NCBI RefSeq assembly: GCF_040436345.1
Contig: NC_133230.1
Span: 6,097,297-6,161,296 of the forward strand
Reading direction: 5' to 3'
From: Pagrus major
Lineage: Eukaryota; Chordata; Actinopteri; Spariformes; Sparidae
Length of the DNA: 64,000 bases
Below the pieces are notes generated by a model. That model had not been told where the DNA came from, ran no database searches, and saw nothing but the letters and a program-made list of their open reading frames with translations. A program made the translations under genes and the position numbers. Shown here piece by piece: positions 17,853-37,600 of this stretch. Within the stretch, counting starts at the first letter, position 1, and each line of letters begins with the position of its first letter.

Positions 17853-18704
17853 ACAGAGGATCACTGTGTAATTACAAAACTGCAAGCGGACTACAAAGTG
17901 AGAGATAATGTCGGCTGTGTTGTGTAAACTTTGAGCGGCTGTCGCTCTGTTTTTGTCTTTCCACCCGGTGCTCTTACATGTCCCTGATCCAGAACCAACC
18001 TCCAAAACAGAACTGTGTACAACTAATAAATGTGCCTTTGTAGATGTGAAATCAGTTTTTACATGTCATGGCACGATACCACTTTGTCACAACCATTAAA
18101 ACTCGATTTTTTTTTTTTTTTATAAAGTATACCTGGTTTTTAGAGCTTAAAGATGACAGACATTAACCATTTACCATGCTGATGATGCTTGTAACGCTTC
18201 ATTATTTAACATACAGTACATATTTTGGCTTTCAAACATCGCAGATCATAGATAGTATTTTTTAAAAACAGCACTAAACTTCAAAGAACAGAACGATCGT
18301 CACAAATGGGGGGAGTTCACAGATTTGGCTATACTTTTGAAAAAATCGTTGTCGGTGACTAACGAAGGAAAAAGAAACCCGTCTGATATGAAACCAACAG
18401 CTGAGTGGAGGTTGGATGTGCCGAGATCTCCTACAGTATCTGTACAGGTGTTTGTTTTCACAGACAAAAACGTGGGAGACAATGATAAATGGCATCCATC
18501 GCCTGCTGAGGAGATGCTCTGACTTTGCCTATACATGAACATTATACAGTCCGTTATAGGTTTAAAGTAGTGGATGTATTGGTGGGCAGTACCAGCCAAT
18601 ACCAGAATAAAAGAGTGCCTGATGGGTGAGGATGTTCCTCCTCCTCGTCCTCTTCCTCTTCCTCCACCTGTCCATCACCAGGAAGTCCCTGCTGTCTTAT
18701 CTAA
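16657..18704. other. Intergenic / ATL1 3' UTR side between convergent SAV1 and ATL1
   Basis: The stretch downstream of the ATL1 stop probably contains its 3' UTR (minus strand). Possible minus-strand AATAAA words lie at about 16847-16855, but none is decisive. A CA repeat lies at 17820-17854 and a T run at about 18105-18121. No gene is seen. Confidence 0.45.
17820..17854. repeat. (CA)n microsatellite
   Basis: About 17 CA dinucleotides with one TC interruption, in the ATL1-SAV1 intergenic region. Confidence 0.9.
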
Positions 18705-26906
<8,202 letters not shown>

Positions 26907-27065
26907 AATACTGTCCTTAAATCCCTCTGTTTGTCCGTTAATGAGCGGCCCTAGTCGGCAGTCATGGGTGTAGGGAGGATGCTCAATCTCCAGCGAAAAC
27001 GATGCTCGTATGGCAGGAGGATGATGGAGCTTTTTATTCCCAGCGTCATGCGCGGCTCGCACCGG

Positions 27066-27079
27066 CCGCCAGGGGGCGC
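27066..27079 (+). promoter_or_regulatory. CTCF-like motif 1
   Basis: CCGCCAGGGGGCGC fits the vertebrate CTCF core (CC-N-C-Y-AG-R-K-GGC-R-S). It lies in the ATL1 5' flank. Confidence 0.6.
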
Positions 27080-27252
27080 TGGTGTCTGTTGTTCCCCCTC
27101 TCTGTTAAAAAAAAAAATAGCAGGTTTATAATGCGGAAAAAATGAACGTGGCTCCTCGCGCACTGTGTTAAACTGTGTGTGGAGCAGAGGGGGTGAACTG
27201 CACGTCAAGTCTGTTTTTTAATGTAGGCTGGAAAATACATCTCCAGCTGCTG

Positions 27253-27266
27253 CCGCTAGGTGGCGG
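27253..27266 (+). promoter_or_regulatory. CTCF-like motif 2
   Basis: CCGCTAGGTGGCGG fits the same core in the same orientation, 187 bp downstream of the first motif. Confidence 0.6.
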
Positions 27267-27923
27267 TAACTACAAAGAGATCGGGATCACATGCTGCCTT
27301 CGGGTACCATCGGGAATATCCAGACTTCTTACTTTTTATACAGATAAGTAAGTTCTTTTCCACTACGTTTAAGAGAGAAATGCTTTATTTGTTACTCACT
27401 TGTATTTAACCTCGAAGATTAAGAAAGTATACTTGTTGTTACATGCGTCGTGTTGCGATTTGTTTGTGACTGCGTGGGAGTCAGACATGTTTGACGTTGT
27501 ATTGATTTTTCTAGTGAGGGGCTCCGATTTTTCCGAGGAGCTCGTGAACGCGGCATCGGGATCCTGTAACTGCGGGTCCAGAGAGATTAGCAGCGGCAGA
27601 CTGTTGCTTTTCTTTCCTCGGGTGGTTTTTGGGAGTGAATTTAGGAGCTAATACTTGACATTATTAATGTAGTTCACCGCTGTTATTGTACACACGAGTC
27701 CGAGGCTTCTCTAAAACTGTCGGCGGGAGGAAATGACATGTCAACGGCTAAACTTAGTGGTATTGTTGAAGTGGACTGTGCCGCCGTTGCACTGAGGGAG
27801 ACGGAGTGAGCAGCAGCAGCAGCAGAAGACTGAAGTTTATTACTGTTTCCTCGATAACAAAGGGGGGCTGCTTTTCTTTACTCGACGCCATCCTACGGGT
27901 AAAAGATCTCGACTTGGTTTAAA

Positions 27924-28629
27924 ATGCGAGACGCGCTCGTCCACGGTGTTTGCATTGTGAAAGGTAGGCACGGTTGAAGTTTGGGAAACCAGCAGCGAAG
28001 CTAACTTAACGTTTTGCTAGCTAGCATTAGCTGCTAGCTGGATGCTAAGCCCCCCTATAACTCACCCATTTTTATCTGTCATGTCAGACCTGGCTCCGGC
28101 TATTTGCTGGTCGTGCTCATGTTATATACACGCTAATGTTATTGTAGTGGTGTGTTACATACTCTGTTATGAGCTCTGAACAACTTTTATTTGAGTGTAA
28201 GCTGAGTTTGGGCTGACAGATGTCAGGACATGTGCCAGAATATCAATGTCCTCATCTGTTTTGATGCTTTAGACGCACTTGAATGAAATTTCTATCAAGT
28301 GTGTGTTACTATTTTTGCAGTTTTTTAATTAACTTTATGTAAAGGCTGTCTTGTAAAACTTTACACTTGTCTCTTTCAGGACATGGATCACGGAGAAGGA
28401 CCCTCTGAGTAACAGTGATTAAGTCATATTCAGGATCTTTGCTTCATCAAACCACCACCACCACCACCACCAGATTTGATCAAGCCAACTAAATGTAAAG
28501 AATCGTCTGGTTCAAGCTACCATGGATATCTTTCCCCGGCCAAGCGGTGAAATCCAGAGGAGGAACCCTCAGCATGACTTCGAGCTCATTCAGAGGGTGG
28601 GAAGTGGCACATATGGAGACGTGTACAAG
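27924..28629 (+). CDS. map4k5: MAP4K5 5' UTR exons, uORFs and first coding exon
   Basis: Exon 1 (untranslated) ends at 27963, exon 2 spans 28380-28629 and coding starts at ATG 28522 in context TACCATGG. Two upstream ORFs precede it: one starting at 27924 and crossing the splice, and one starting at 28383 (MDHGEGPSE, stop). A CAC-triplet run at about 28451-28471 lies in the 5' UTR. Confidence 0.75.
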
Positions 28630-31600
28630 GTACAGTGAAGCTTGGGGTTCCCACAGCCTGTCACCAGAGCTGGACGTGTCTTGGCTTCCCATCACATGAG
28701 TAATCGTCCTAATTTAAAGCAGAGTGTTGTATGATTTGGAAGTCATGATAACATGTGGCGAGCACATTTGACAGTAGCTGTTGAGGGAGGGCCAAGTTTT
28801 GCATCCACTGCTGGAGTCTTCTGCAGAAATACTCTTATTGACGGAGATTTAAAGGTGCTATGTGGAAAAAAATCTAGTTTTAATATTCAAATTACAGAGT
28901 TACAAGTTAGCCAAGCACCCAGTCCAGACCAAAAGCTGCACAGCTACCTGAGCTAACAAGCTAACAGCACTTAGCAGCAGTTAGTGGTTACTGATATGCT
29001 GCCCTTTATTTGTTTGGATTGAATTCGAAAGGTGTCCAATTCTTACATATTGCACCTTTTTAAATGGTGGGAATCAAAATTCAACTTATCTTACAATAAT
29101 GTCACATGGAACAACTTGGGTTATATATCAGTTGGTAGATGTAACATAAGTTTACTTTACTGCAGTGATAAGTTGATTAATCAGTCAGAAGATTGAAGTC
29201 TGCAACAGTTTTGGCAATTGATTCAGTCTACTGCCAAATATTTGCTGTGCATGTGAGTAAATGATCTAACTCATTCCTTCACCACAGAGTAAAGGAGACG
29301 TATACCACTAACTACAAAATACCTCATTGCACATTATGTCCCGTATTCAGAGTTGTAATTAAATTAAAGTGCAGAAGAAGTTCCCTATAAGCAGGCAAAA
29401 TATTCTCTCATAGTTATTTTATACTATCGTGCTATTATTGCTGGTGTATTAGCATGTTAGCAGGATTATAATGTTGCTGGTCAAGGTGGAGCTGATTGTA
29501 GCTATTTTATGTTTGTTTTGGTGGTTTAATTTACAGTATAACAATTCTTGATATTTTATATGGTCGCTGAACCTTTTAAAATCTTCATCTGCATAGTAGG
29601 TATATCTGTCAGATAAAAGGAAGCGGTGTAAAAAAGTGCAGTACTTCCTCTAAAATGCAGTGGAGTTAAAGTACAAGGTCACAGAAAATTTAAATACTCA
29701 ACTAAAAGTTCGAGTATCCAGGACTTGTGCTTAATTACAGTACATAAGTATGTGTACCTTGTTTTTGGTGAGACAGAACAAGCCGTATGAAGATGCCACT
29801 TTGTGCTCTGGGAAACTATGATGTGCATTTTCTTAATTTTATATACTGAAATAATAAGTAAACTAATCAACAATATCATCTGCAGATTAATCAGTAATGG
29901 AAAACAATAGTTGCAGCCCTTGATTTAGGTTGTGTAAATATTGTGATATAACTAGCTGTTGTCTTTTCCTGGTTGTGCGTGCTGCGTTACGGTTAACTGG
30001 AACAATTTTCTGAACTTGTTTGACTGTTCAGGTTGTGTGAACACTGAGTGCTTGTGCCTGCTTGTCCTTTTTATCCACATTAATGTTTTCTTTTTGTGGT
30101 GGAGACAATATTACCCATGCCAAATCCAAAGCGCCAATATTAACTCATCTATTAAAGATAGAAAAGATTAATATCCAATTTTGGGTTGAATTACCTTTAT
30201 TGAACTTAAGTTGTACAAATTACCCTCAATATGGATGACACAATGATACATGTATAGGCTACATGTTGCCAGACTATCAGCTACAGCATTTTTATCTTTA
30301 AAGAAAACAAGGAAGCATTCAAGTACTATATTTGCAAACTCTCGAAGCCCCTCGAGTTTCACACAAGCTTCGCAGCAACATTTACACAGTCAAATAAACA
30401 CATTGCCCAACACAGGCCTGTTTCAGAGGTTTAGTTGAACTTTACTATGATTTCACAAAATATTTTGTCCTGGCAGACATGAAACTTGATATGAACTTGA
30501 AATATATATATTTTTAATAGCACTAATATGGTAGATTTCAATATCGTAGGTAAGCAAATGTACACAGTTCCTGTCCCAGAGGTAAAACATTTCTGTTCAT
30601 ATTTTTTCTCATAGTTGCTCGAAATTTGCAAATTACATCATAAAATCCATAGAAACATATTTCTCTATGGCTGTGTGAGTATCAATTCTTCATTGGCATG
30701 CACTGGAGAGACAGCTGGCACTGTGCTGCTGAATCTCACTTCTCATTTTTTCAATGAGATATGAGATAAACGAAAGTCTTTACACAAACTGTTCAGCTAA
30801 ACACGATCATTTAAACAGATTATTCCTGCTGTCTGTTGGCAGTAGTGTTTTGCTGTAGAACTTTCTTGTTTATTCATCTGCCACAGATAAACAGACGATC
30901 CATGTGATCCAGGGTGTGATAGTTCAGGCGGCCTGTCATGGTCCCTCTCCATACAAAGCCTCAGTGGCCAGCCCCCACCCCCAGACGGGCCACCAGTGGA
31001 ATGCTGCGCCTGGTATTCTCTCACAGCTCGCAGGCTGCGGGGCTGCAGCGGCCTGAAATATGATCAGGCCCCTGTCTAAACACGCGTTTCACTGTGGGTG
31101 TGTTCAGGGCCGCGCTGACAGCGGAAACACCTCAAATTGGGAAAAGTCCTCCTTTTGGCCCACTCAGTTTACTCTGTGCTCAGTTGAATTTTAACGGGCA
31201 CACAGCATTCCTCGCCTTGGATGATTCATTACATCTGATTATAATAATTTGAGAATCACATATTCTTTGTCCCTGGCGATAATGATTAATTTGTCTACAT
31301 TATCATGTCATAGCCTTGGCTCTCAGTGCAGTGTGTTGTTATAATATCCCTTCATATGCTAGGATTCTGTTTAGAGGTTTACTTGACATTAGACATTGGA
31401 TGGTGAAAACTTAATGTTTGATTATCCAGGTCAAAATAATTGCGATTTACTATATTATCCTGATTAGATTTAGTTTAGAAACAAATATTTCTATTGCATC
31501 GTGGATAGGACACAGATCTTTATCAATTCAGCATCCTTTTCAATGTAAAACAAACAATCCCAAACAAACGTTTTCTTACGTCTACAAGATTTGTAGACCA

Positions 31601-34600
31601 GGACATCTCTGCAGCACTACAGTACTGCATTATAATGCTGTTTGTCAATGCTTACTCAAAAAACTGCAGCTTTTTGCAATTTGAATATTGTAATTTCGAT
31701 TATATTTCAATTAATTGTGCAGCTCTAGAGGGAAGGAGCCAAAGGATCCTACACACGTCGATAAGCCCCTTCATAGTTTGCAACAACTTCCTTGTTGTTA
31801 ACTATTAGGTATAAGGAAATCATTTTTGGTTTTGTAAAGTCCCTGTCTGCCTTCGGTCTACATAGACACCTGTTTTTCCGTCAGTCTCACTAGTGATTGA
31901 TCTTGTGTCAAACCTCGTGTCTTTAGAGGTCTGTTACATGCCAGACTACTTCTTCTTACAGTCGAAGATTGTTTCAGGTTGTTGAAGTTGATGCATCAAA
32001 GATTTGAACAGTCAGTTCAGAACTTCCCCTTTTTGGGTATTAGTTCTCAGGTTAGTAACTTCAGGAAATGTGAAGATAGACACAGGACGCAAGAAAGTAC
32101 TCGGTCATTACCGAAATAAACTCTGTCCACAGTTGAAGGTTAACTAAATATGCCTTTGTACAGTACATACGCATACATACAGCAATGTGTTTGTAAACTG
32201 GTTTTCTGTTGTGTGTGTGTAGTAGAGCAAGTTCAAGCTTTGTGTGGTGAACAGTTTGTGTGTGTGAATCAGCAGCACATTCCCTGTGTTGAAAGGTGGC
32301 CGTGCTGGAGGGTTTTATGGTTTATGGCTGACTTAGCTGCTTGTACCATTGCTTCACTCCCACGGATTAGGGAGCATCCCGTCTTGACCTGGTTTCAGAA
32401 GTCAGTGCTGCCTGCTTTAAGATACAAATTTCACAGATGATGAATGGACATGTATTTACATCTCACGCCACTGAGATGCAGCTGTTGGCATAATAAAATA
32501 TCACACTGTGTGGATGGTGCGGCACAAACATACAGAAAAAATCTAAAAGAATTTCAAGAATGAATAAATTACGTAACTTGAAGATTGACTAAATCATAAG
32601 TCATCTACAGCAAGAGTATTTAAAGGTTTACTGTCATAGTTGTGGACAGACTGGCTAGCGTCTCCCTGCTGACTAACCATGTCCACAGGTTGACCTAATG
32701 ACCTTTGGTGAAGATGCTTGTCTAAGCAAACTTAAAGTTTGATTTCAGCAGAGGTGACTGATGGGTTTGCCACAATTTGAGAATGTAATGACGGTGGATT
32801 GGTCTAATGGAGGTGCTGCCATTTGTATCCCACGGTTAAATGTTTTCACTCCAGTTCTCACAGAGGCGAAAGGATCATCCAATGACACTTATTGGTTTAA
32901 CGCTTATGTAGGTGAAACTGCCACTGAAGTTTCCGTAGATTATTTTCCTGTAGATTGACTAATCACATTACTTGTTGTGGAAGGCAATCTATGATTGATT
33001 AAGCAGTGATCGTAACATAGTGTGATATTTGTAGCATCACTGACTATCGTGCTGTTGTGTCTTTCAGGCCCGAAACATACAAACTGGGGAGCTCGCTGCT
33101 GTGAAGATCATAAAGTTGGAACCAGGTAAGGGTGATCTTGTCATTATCTCAGTTTTTCTCATCACAGTGCTGTTTTTTGAGCTGAAAAATATGGAGAAGT
33201 CTGGAAAACAAGTCTGGAATTTTCCAGGGTTTTGAATGGAATGCACAAAAAGTACTAAAAAGGAAAAATATTGTTGTACAGCGCCAATACTCATGATTGC
33301 ACATATTTATGTGCTCATAGACACACTGTCGTAGATATATTTTAGCTTCAGTTGTTAAAGAAACATTTCCTCTTCCACAAGTGAGATCTTTTATGTGAGG
33401 AAGAAGAAGAGGAGGACATTAGTGACTGTGCCCAGCTCTGGGGTCTGCGCTGTTGGTGACCTAGTGACAGAGTTAGTGCGATCCAGATTAGTGGGATTAC
33501 GACGGGGGCTTTATGCCATCAGCAGCCAGACTGAGCTCAGCTGATTACCAGTCAGCGAAGGAAGAGATTCACTGCTGTTTGTTTTCTCTTTTCATTCATC
33601 GTGTTACTGTTAGGCTGGCAGTGAGAGGATGTGGCACTTGTGGGATGGTTGTGTCTGAGATTTATAGGTTTTGACTACTTCAGGTCAGGTAGCATTTTGT
33701 TCTGTGTTTGAGCTGGAAGTTCAAAGTGATCGTTCCGAACATGTTTTTTTTAAACTTCCTGATAAGACTGTGAAGGTCCTGAGCTCTTATTTAATGCATA
33801 GACACATTCTGCCAGAATATAGGAGATCGGGCAGATTAGTGTGTCTGTGTCCGTGTCTCTGTGTGAAGCAGAGGATCAGAGAGCTTAGCTGTAAATTGGA
33901 AGAAAAGGCAGAAGAAGGGAAAGGGACGTATTTTACTTGCTACTTGCTGTTATCACTTTTGAGAATAGAAATGGTTCATCCACACCTCAGGGCTGCCAAT
34001 TACAATTAATTTTATTAGAAATAGATGGATTATCAGAGCTGTTATTCAAGAGTTTTTTCGATTATCAGTATCTGCGCTTTTTTTTTGTCCAATTGCCGAC
34101 AAAATTAATTAATTTAAAAGTGCGCTGCTTTGGCTCTGATGCAGCATCCTCTCTCTCTCGCTGTGTTTGCCACTCTGTGGTCTCACTCGATATCCTGCTC
34201 AAAACACTTTCTGATTGGTTACGCGTCACAAGAAATAGCCTAACACTCAATAATCTGAATCTGCAAAGTAACTAGTAACTTAAGGTTATTTACATAACCC
34301 CGGTTCTCTGAGTAATATGAGTGAGATGTCTCACTATGGGATGCACGCCTCGCTGCAGCCCTCAGAAGCATTAATCTCATTACGCCAATCCTGATTGGCT
34401 GGTGAAACGTGTCCGTCCGCCTCAGGTAGTCCCCTCTACCTTAAATAGCGCATGCGGACGGCACCACGTCATTCAAGATAAGCACCTCTTCTCACTCGCC
34501 CAAGCAAGAAGGGATGTCTGGTGAGACATCTCACTCATATTACTCAGAGAACCGGGGTTATGTAAATAACCTTAAGTTCTCTTTCATAATATTTCGTTCG

Positions 34601-37600
34601 ATGTCTCACTATGGGATGTGGTAGCTCCCGTATTGCCAGACAAGCTTACCTAACGTCCACCAACCCACAGGGAAAAGTACTCTGTTCCAATCAGGACAGC
34701 AAAACCGCGCGTGCCACGCACGGCGCGGAGACGTCCAGCTTATAGAAGCGGACAAAAGTGAGAGGCGAGGACCAACTCGCTGCAGCACAGATGTCCTGAA
34801 CAGAAACTCCCCTGAATAAGGCCCAGGATGCGGCCAAACCCCGAGTCGAGTGCGCTCGCAGGCCCACAGGTGGCTGCAAACCCTGACTCGTATACGCCAA
34901 AGCAATTGCCTCCACCACCCAGTGGGATAGGCGCTGCTTTGTGATAGGTTTTCCCTTATGAGGATTAGCCCAGGAGACGAACAGCTGATCGCTCCTCCTG
35001 AAACCCTTTGTCCTATCCATGTAAGTGCGCACCGCACGGACTGGACACAACGCATGTGACCGCTGCTCTCCTGGTGAAGCAGCAAAGGCCACAAGGTCAA
35101 TAGGAGAAATTGAGCCGACCACCTTAGGCACAAAAGCCGGGTTGGGCTTCAAAATCATCCTTACATCCCCCGGGAAGAGCTGAGCGCATGACGAATGCAC
35201 CGAAAGCGCATGGATGTCACTAACCCGTTTAGCCGAAGCCAGAGCCAGTAACAACACTGTCTTGAGAGACACGTGTTTCAAGTCTGCTCCCTCCAGTGGC
35301 TCAAAGGGAGGTCCTTTAAGACCCTCCAGAACCACAGCCAGATCCCATGGTGGTACCAGTGGTCTGGACACGGGGAGAAGCCTGCGCGCTCCCTTCATAA
35401 AACGGCAAACCAGCGGGTGCTGGCTCGCTGTTTGCTTTCCAAACCCCACGTGACAGGCGGCGATAGCTGCCAAGTACACCTTAACCGTGGAGAAGGCTTT
35501 TCGTTTGTCAATCAGGTCCTGCAAGAATGATAATATCACTCCTACTGGACACTGAAAGGGAATGTGGCCATTTCTGTGACACCACCCCTCAAACACTCTC
35601 CACTTACAGTCATACAGGGACCTAGTGGAGGAGGCTCGAGCACTTTGTATGGTGGAAATCACGCGCTGTGAGAGTCCCACAGCTGACAGACTGAGCCACT
35701 CAGGGGCCAAGCCCACAGCGCCATGCGTTCTGGGTGCGGGTGGAAGACCGCCCCCCCCCCCTGCGATAGCAGGTCCCTGCGCAGCGGGAGCTGCCAGGGC
35801 TGAGCGCACAGCAACCGATATATCTCCGCCAGCCAATGCATCGCAGGCCAATGCGGAGCTATCAAAATCAGTGCGTGGCCGTGCTCCCTCACTCTGGACA
35901 GAGTGGGGGGTATCAAGGCCAGGGGGGGGAACGCGTAAAGAAGCTCGTGCGGCCAGGCGTGCGCTAGTGCGTCGACGCCGAGGGGAGCATCCATGCTGCG
36001 CAGAGAGTAAAACAGCGCGCACTGCGCGTTTCCTCTCGACGCGAACAGATCCACCGTGGCCCGACCGTAACGGCCCCATATCTGTTCCACAATTTCCGGG
36101 TGTAGAGTCCACTCCCCGTATACTGGCGCGCCCCTGGACAACAGGTCCGCGCCTGTGTTCAGGGCTCCTGGGACGTGCGTCGCTCTCAGGGAGAGGAGAC
36201 GACCGCAGCTCCACAGGATCAGTTTGCGTGCCAGCATGTACAACCGACGGGAGCGTAACCCCCCCTGACGGTTGATGTACGCCACTGTCGTCGTATTGTC
36301 CGTCCTCACCAGGACATGATGACCCGTGAGAGACGGAAGGAAATGTTTCAGGGAGAGGAACACCGCTGACAGTTCCAGAAAATTTATGTGAGACCGCTGG
36401 AGGTCCACACTCCAGTGGCCCCTCACAGACCGGCCCTCGTGAATTCCGCCCCAGCCCGTCAGGCTGGCGTCCGTAGTGACCACCTTCCTGGACAAGACGG
36501 AGCCCATGGGCACCCCTTGTGTCAGAAAGGACGGGACGCGCCAGTGGCGCAGCGCCCTGGCGCACCCTGGTGTGACCAGTATCCTCCGTGCGCCATGACG
36601 CACGGGATCTAGCCCGCATGAGGCCACCCAAAGCTGGAATTCCCTCATGTGGAGGCGACCAAGATGGACTACGAGAATGGCAGACGCCATCAGCCCGAGT
36701 AATCGAAGACACAATCTGAATTGAACAGATTTGCCTGGATGAAAGAGCGCGAGACATGCCCTGAAATTTTTCACCCGCTCCGCCGAGAGGCGCGCTGTGA
36801 AAGTCACCGAGTCCAGAGATAATCCCAGAAAGATTATGCCCTGCGCTGGGGATAGCATGCTCTTTTCCGCGTTTATCACGAAACCCAGATCGATTAGGTG
36901 ACGTGTGAGAATACGCGTGTGCGCCCTGGCCTCCTGCTCCGACTGTGCCAACAGCAGCCAATCGTCCAGATATGTGGCCAAGCGGATGCCCTGCCGTCTC
37001 AGCGGGGCTATTGCCGCTTCTGTGCACCGCACAAACACCCTCGGGCTTAATGACAGACCGAAAGGGAGCACGCGGTACTCGTAACAGCTCCCTTGGAAAG
37101 CGAATCTCAGATACTTTCTGTGGGGAGGATAAATCGGGATATGGAAATACGCGTCTTTCAGATCGACAGAAGTGAACCAATCGTTCTGTCTCACAAGGCG
37201 CAGCAGGGATGCGTGCGTAAGCATCCTGAACTTGTATTTCCTGAGATATTTGTTCAGAGCACGTAAATCCAGGATAGGGCGAATACCGCTCCCCCCCCGT
37301 TTGGGGACCAGAAAATACCTGGAGTAAAAACCGCTCTGACACTGTGCGGGAGGGACGACACAAATTGCTCCTTTGTTTAACAGTGAGAGGATTTCCTCCT
37401 GTAAAACGCGAGCTGACTCTCCCTGAGCCTGGGAGTGTATTATACCGGCGAATCGCGGAGGAACAGCTGAGAACTGCAGCCTGTATCCCCTCGCGATCGT
37501 CCTCAACACCCAGGGTGGAGCTGCGAGCGCGGCCCATCTCTCGCATCTGAGGGAGAGAGTGGACACGCACCGCAGCCCCTCCACCATGAGAGGCTCCAGC

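Larger units (their letters stand above)
26907..28379. promoter_or_regulatory. Shared bidirectional promoter of ATL1 and MAP4K5
   Basis: The two genes diverge from here. ATL1's ATG is at 26906 on the minus strand and the MAP4K5 first exon ends at 27963 on the plus strand. The interval is CpG-containing and lacks a TATA box. It holds two CTCF-like motifs and a GCTAGC-rich stretch at about 28010-28045. The MAP4K5 untranslated exon 1 ends at a good donor (GTAGGC at 27964). Confidence 0.6.

Noticed and set aside
35625..36275. 216-codon plus-strand open frame antisense to DIRS pol
   Set aside because: GC-rich shadow of the pol and recombinase frames with low-complexity composition and no domain.
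36560..36580. TGGTGT in the middle of DIRS pol
   Set aside because: The flanks do not form a stem around the hexamer; a different CTGG/CCAG pairing is likely chance.
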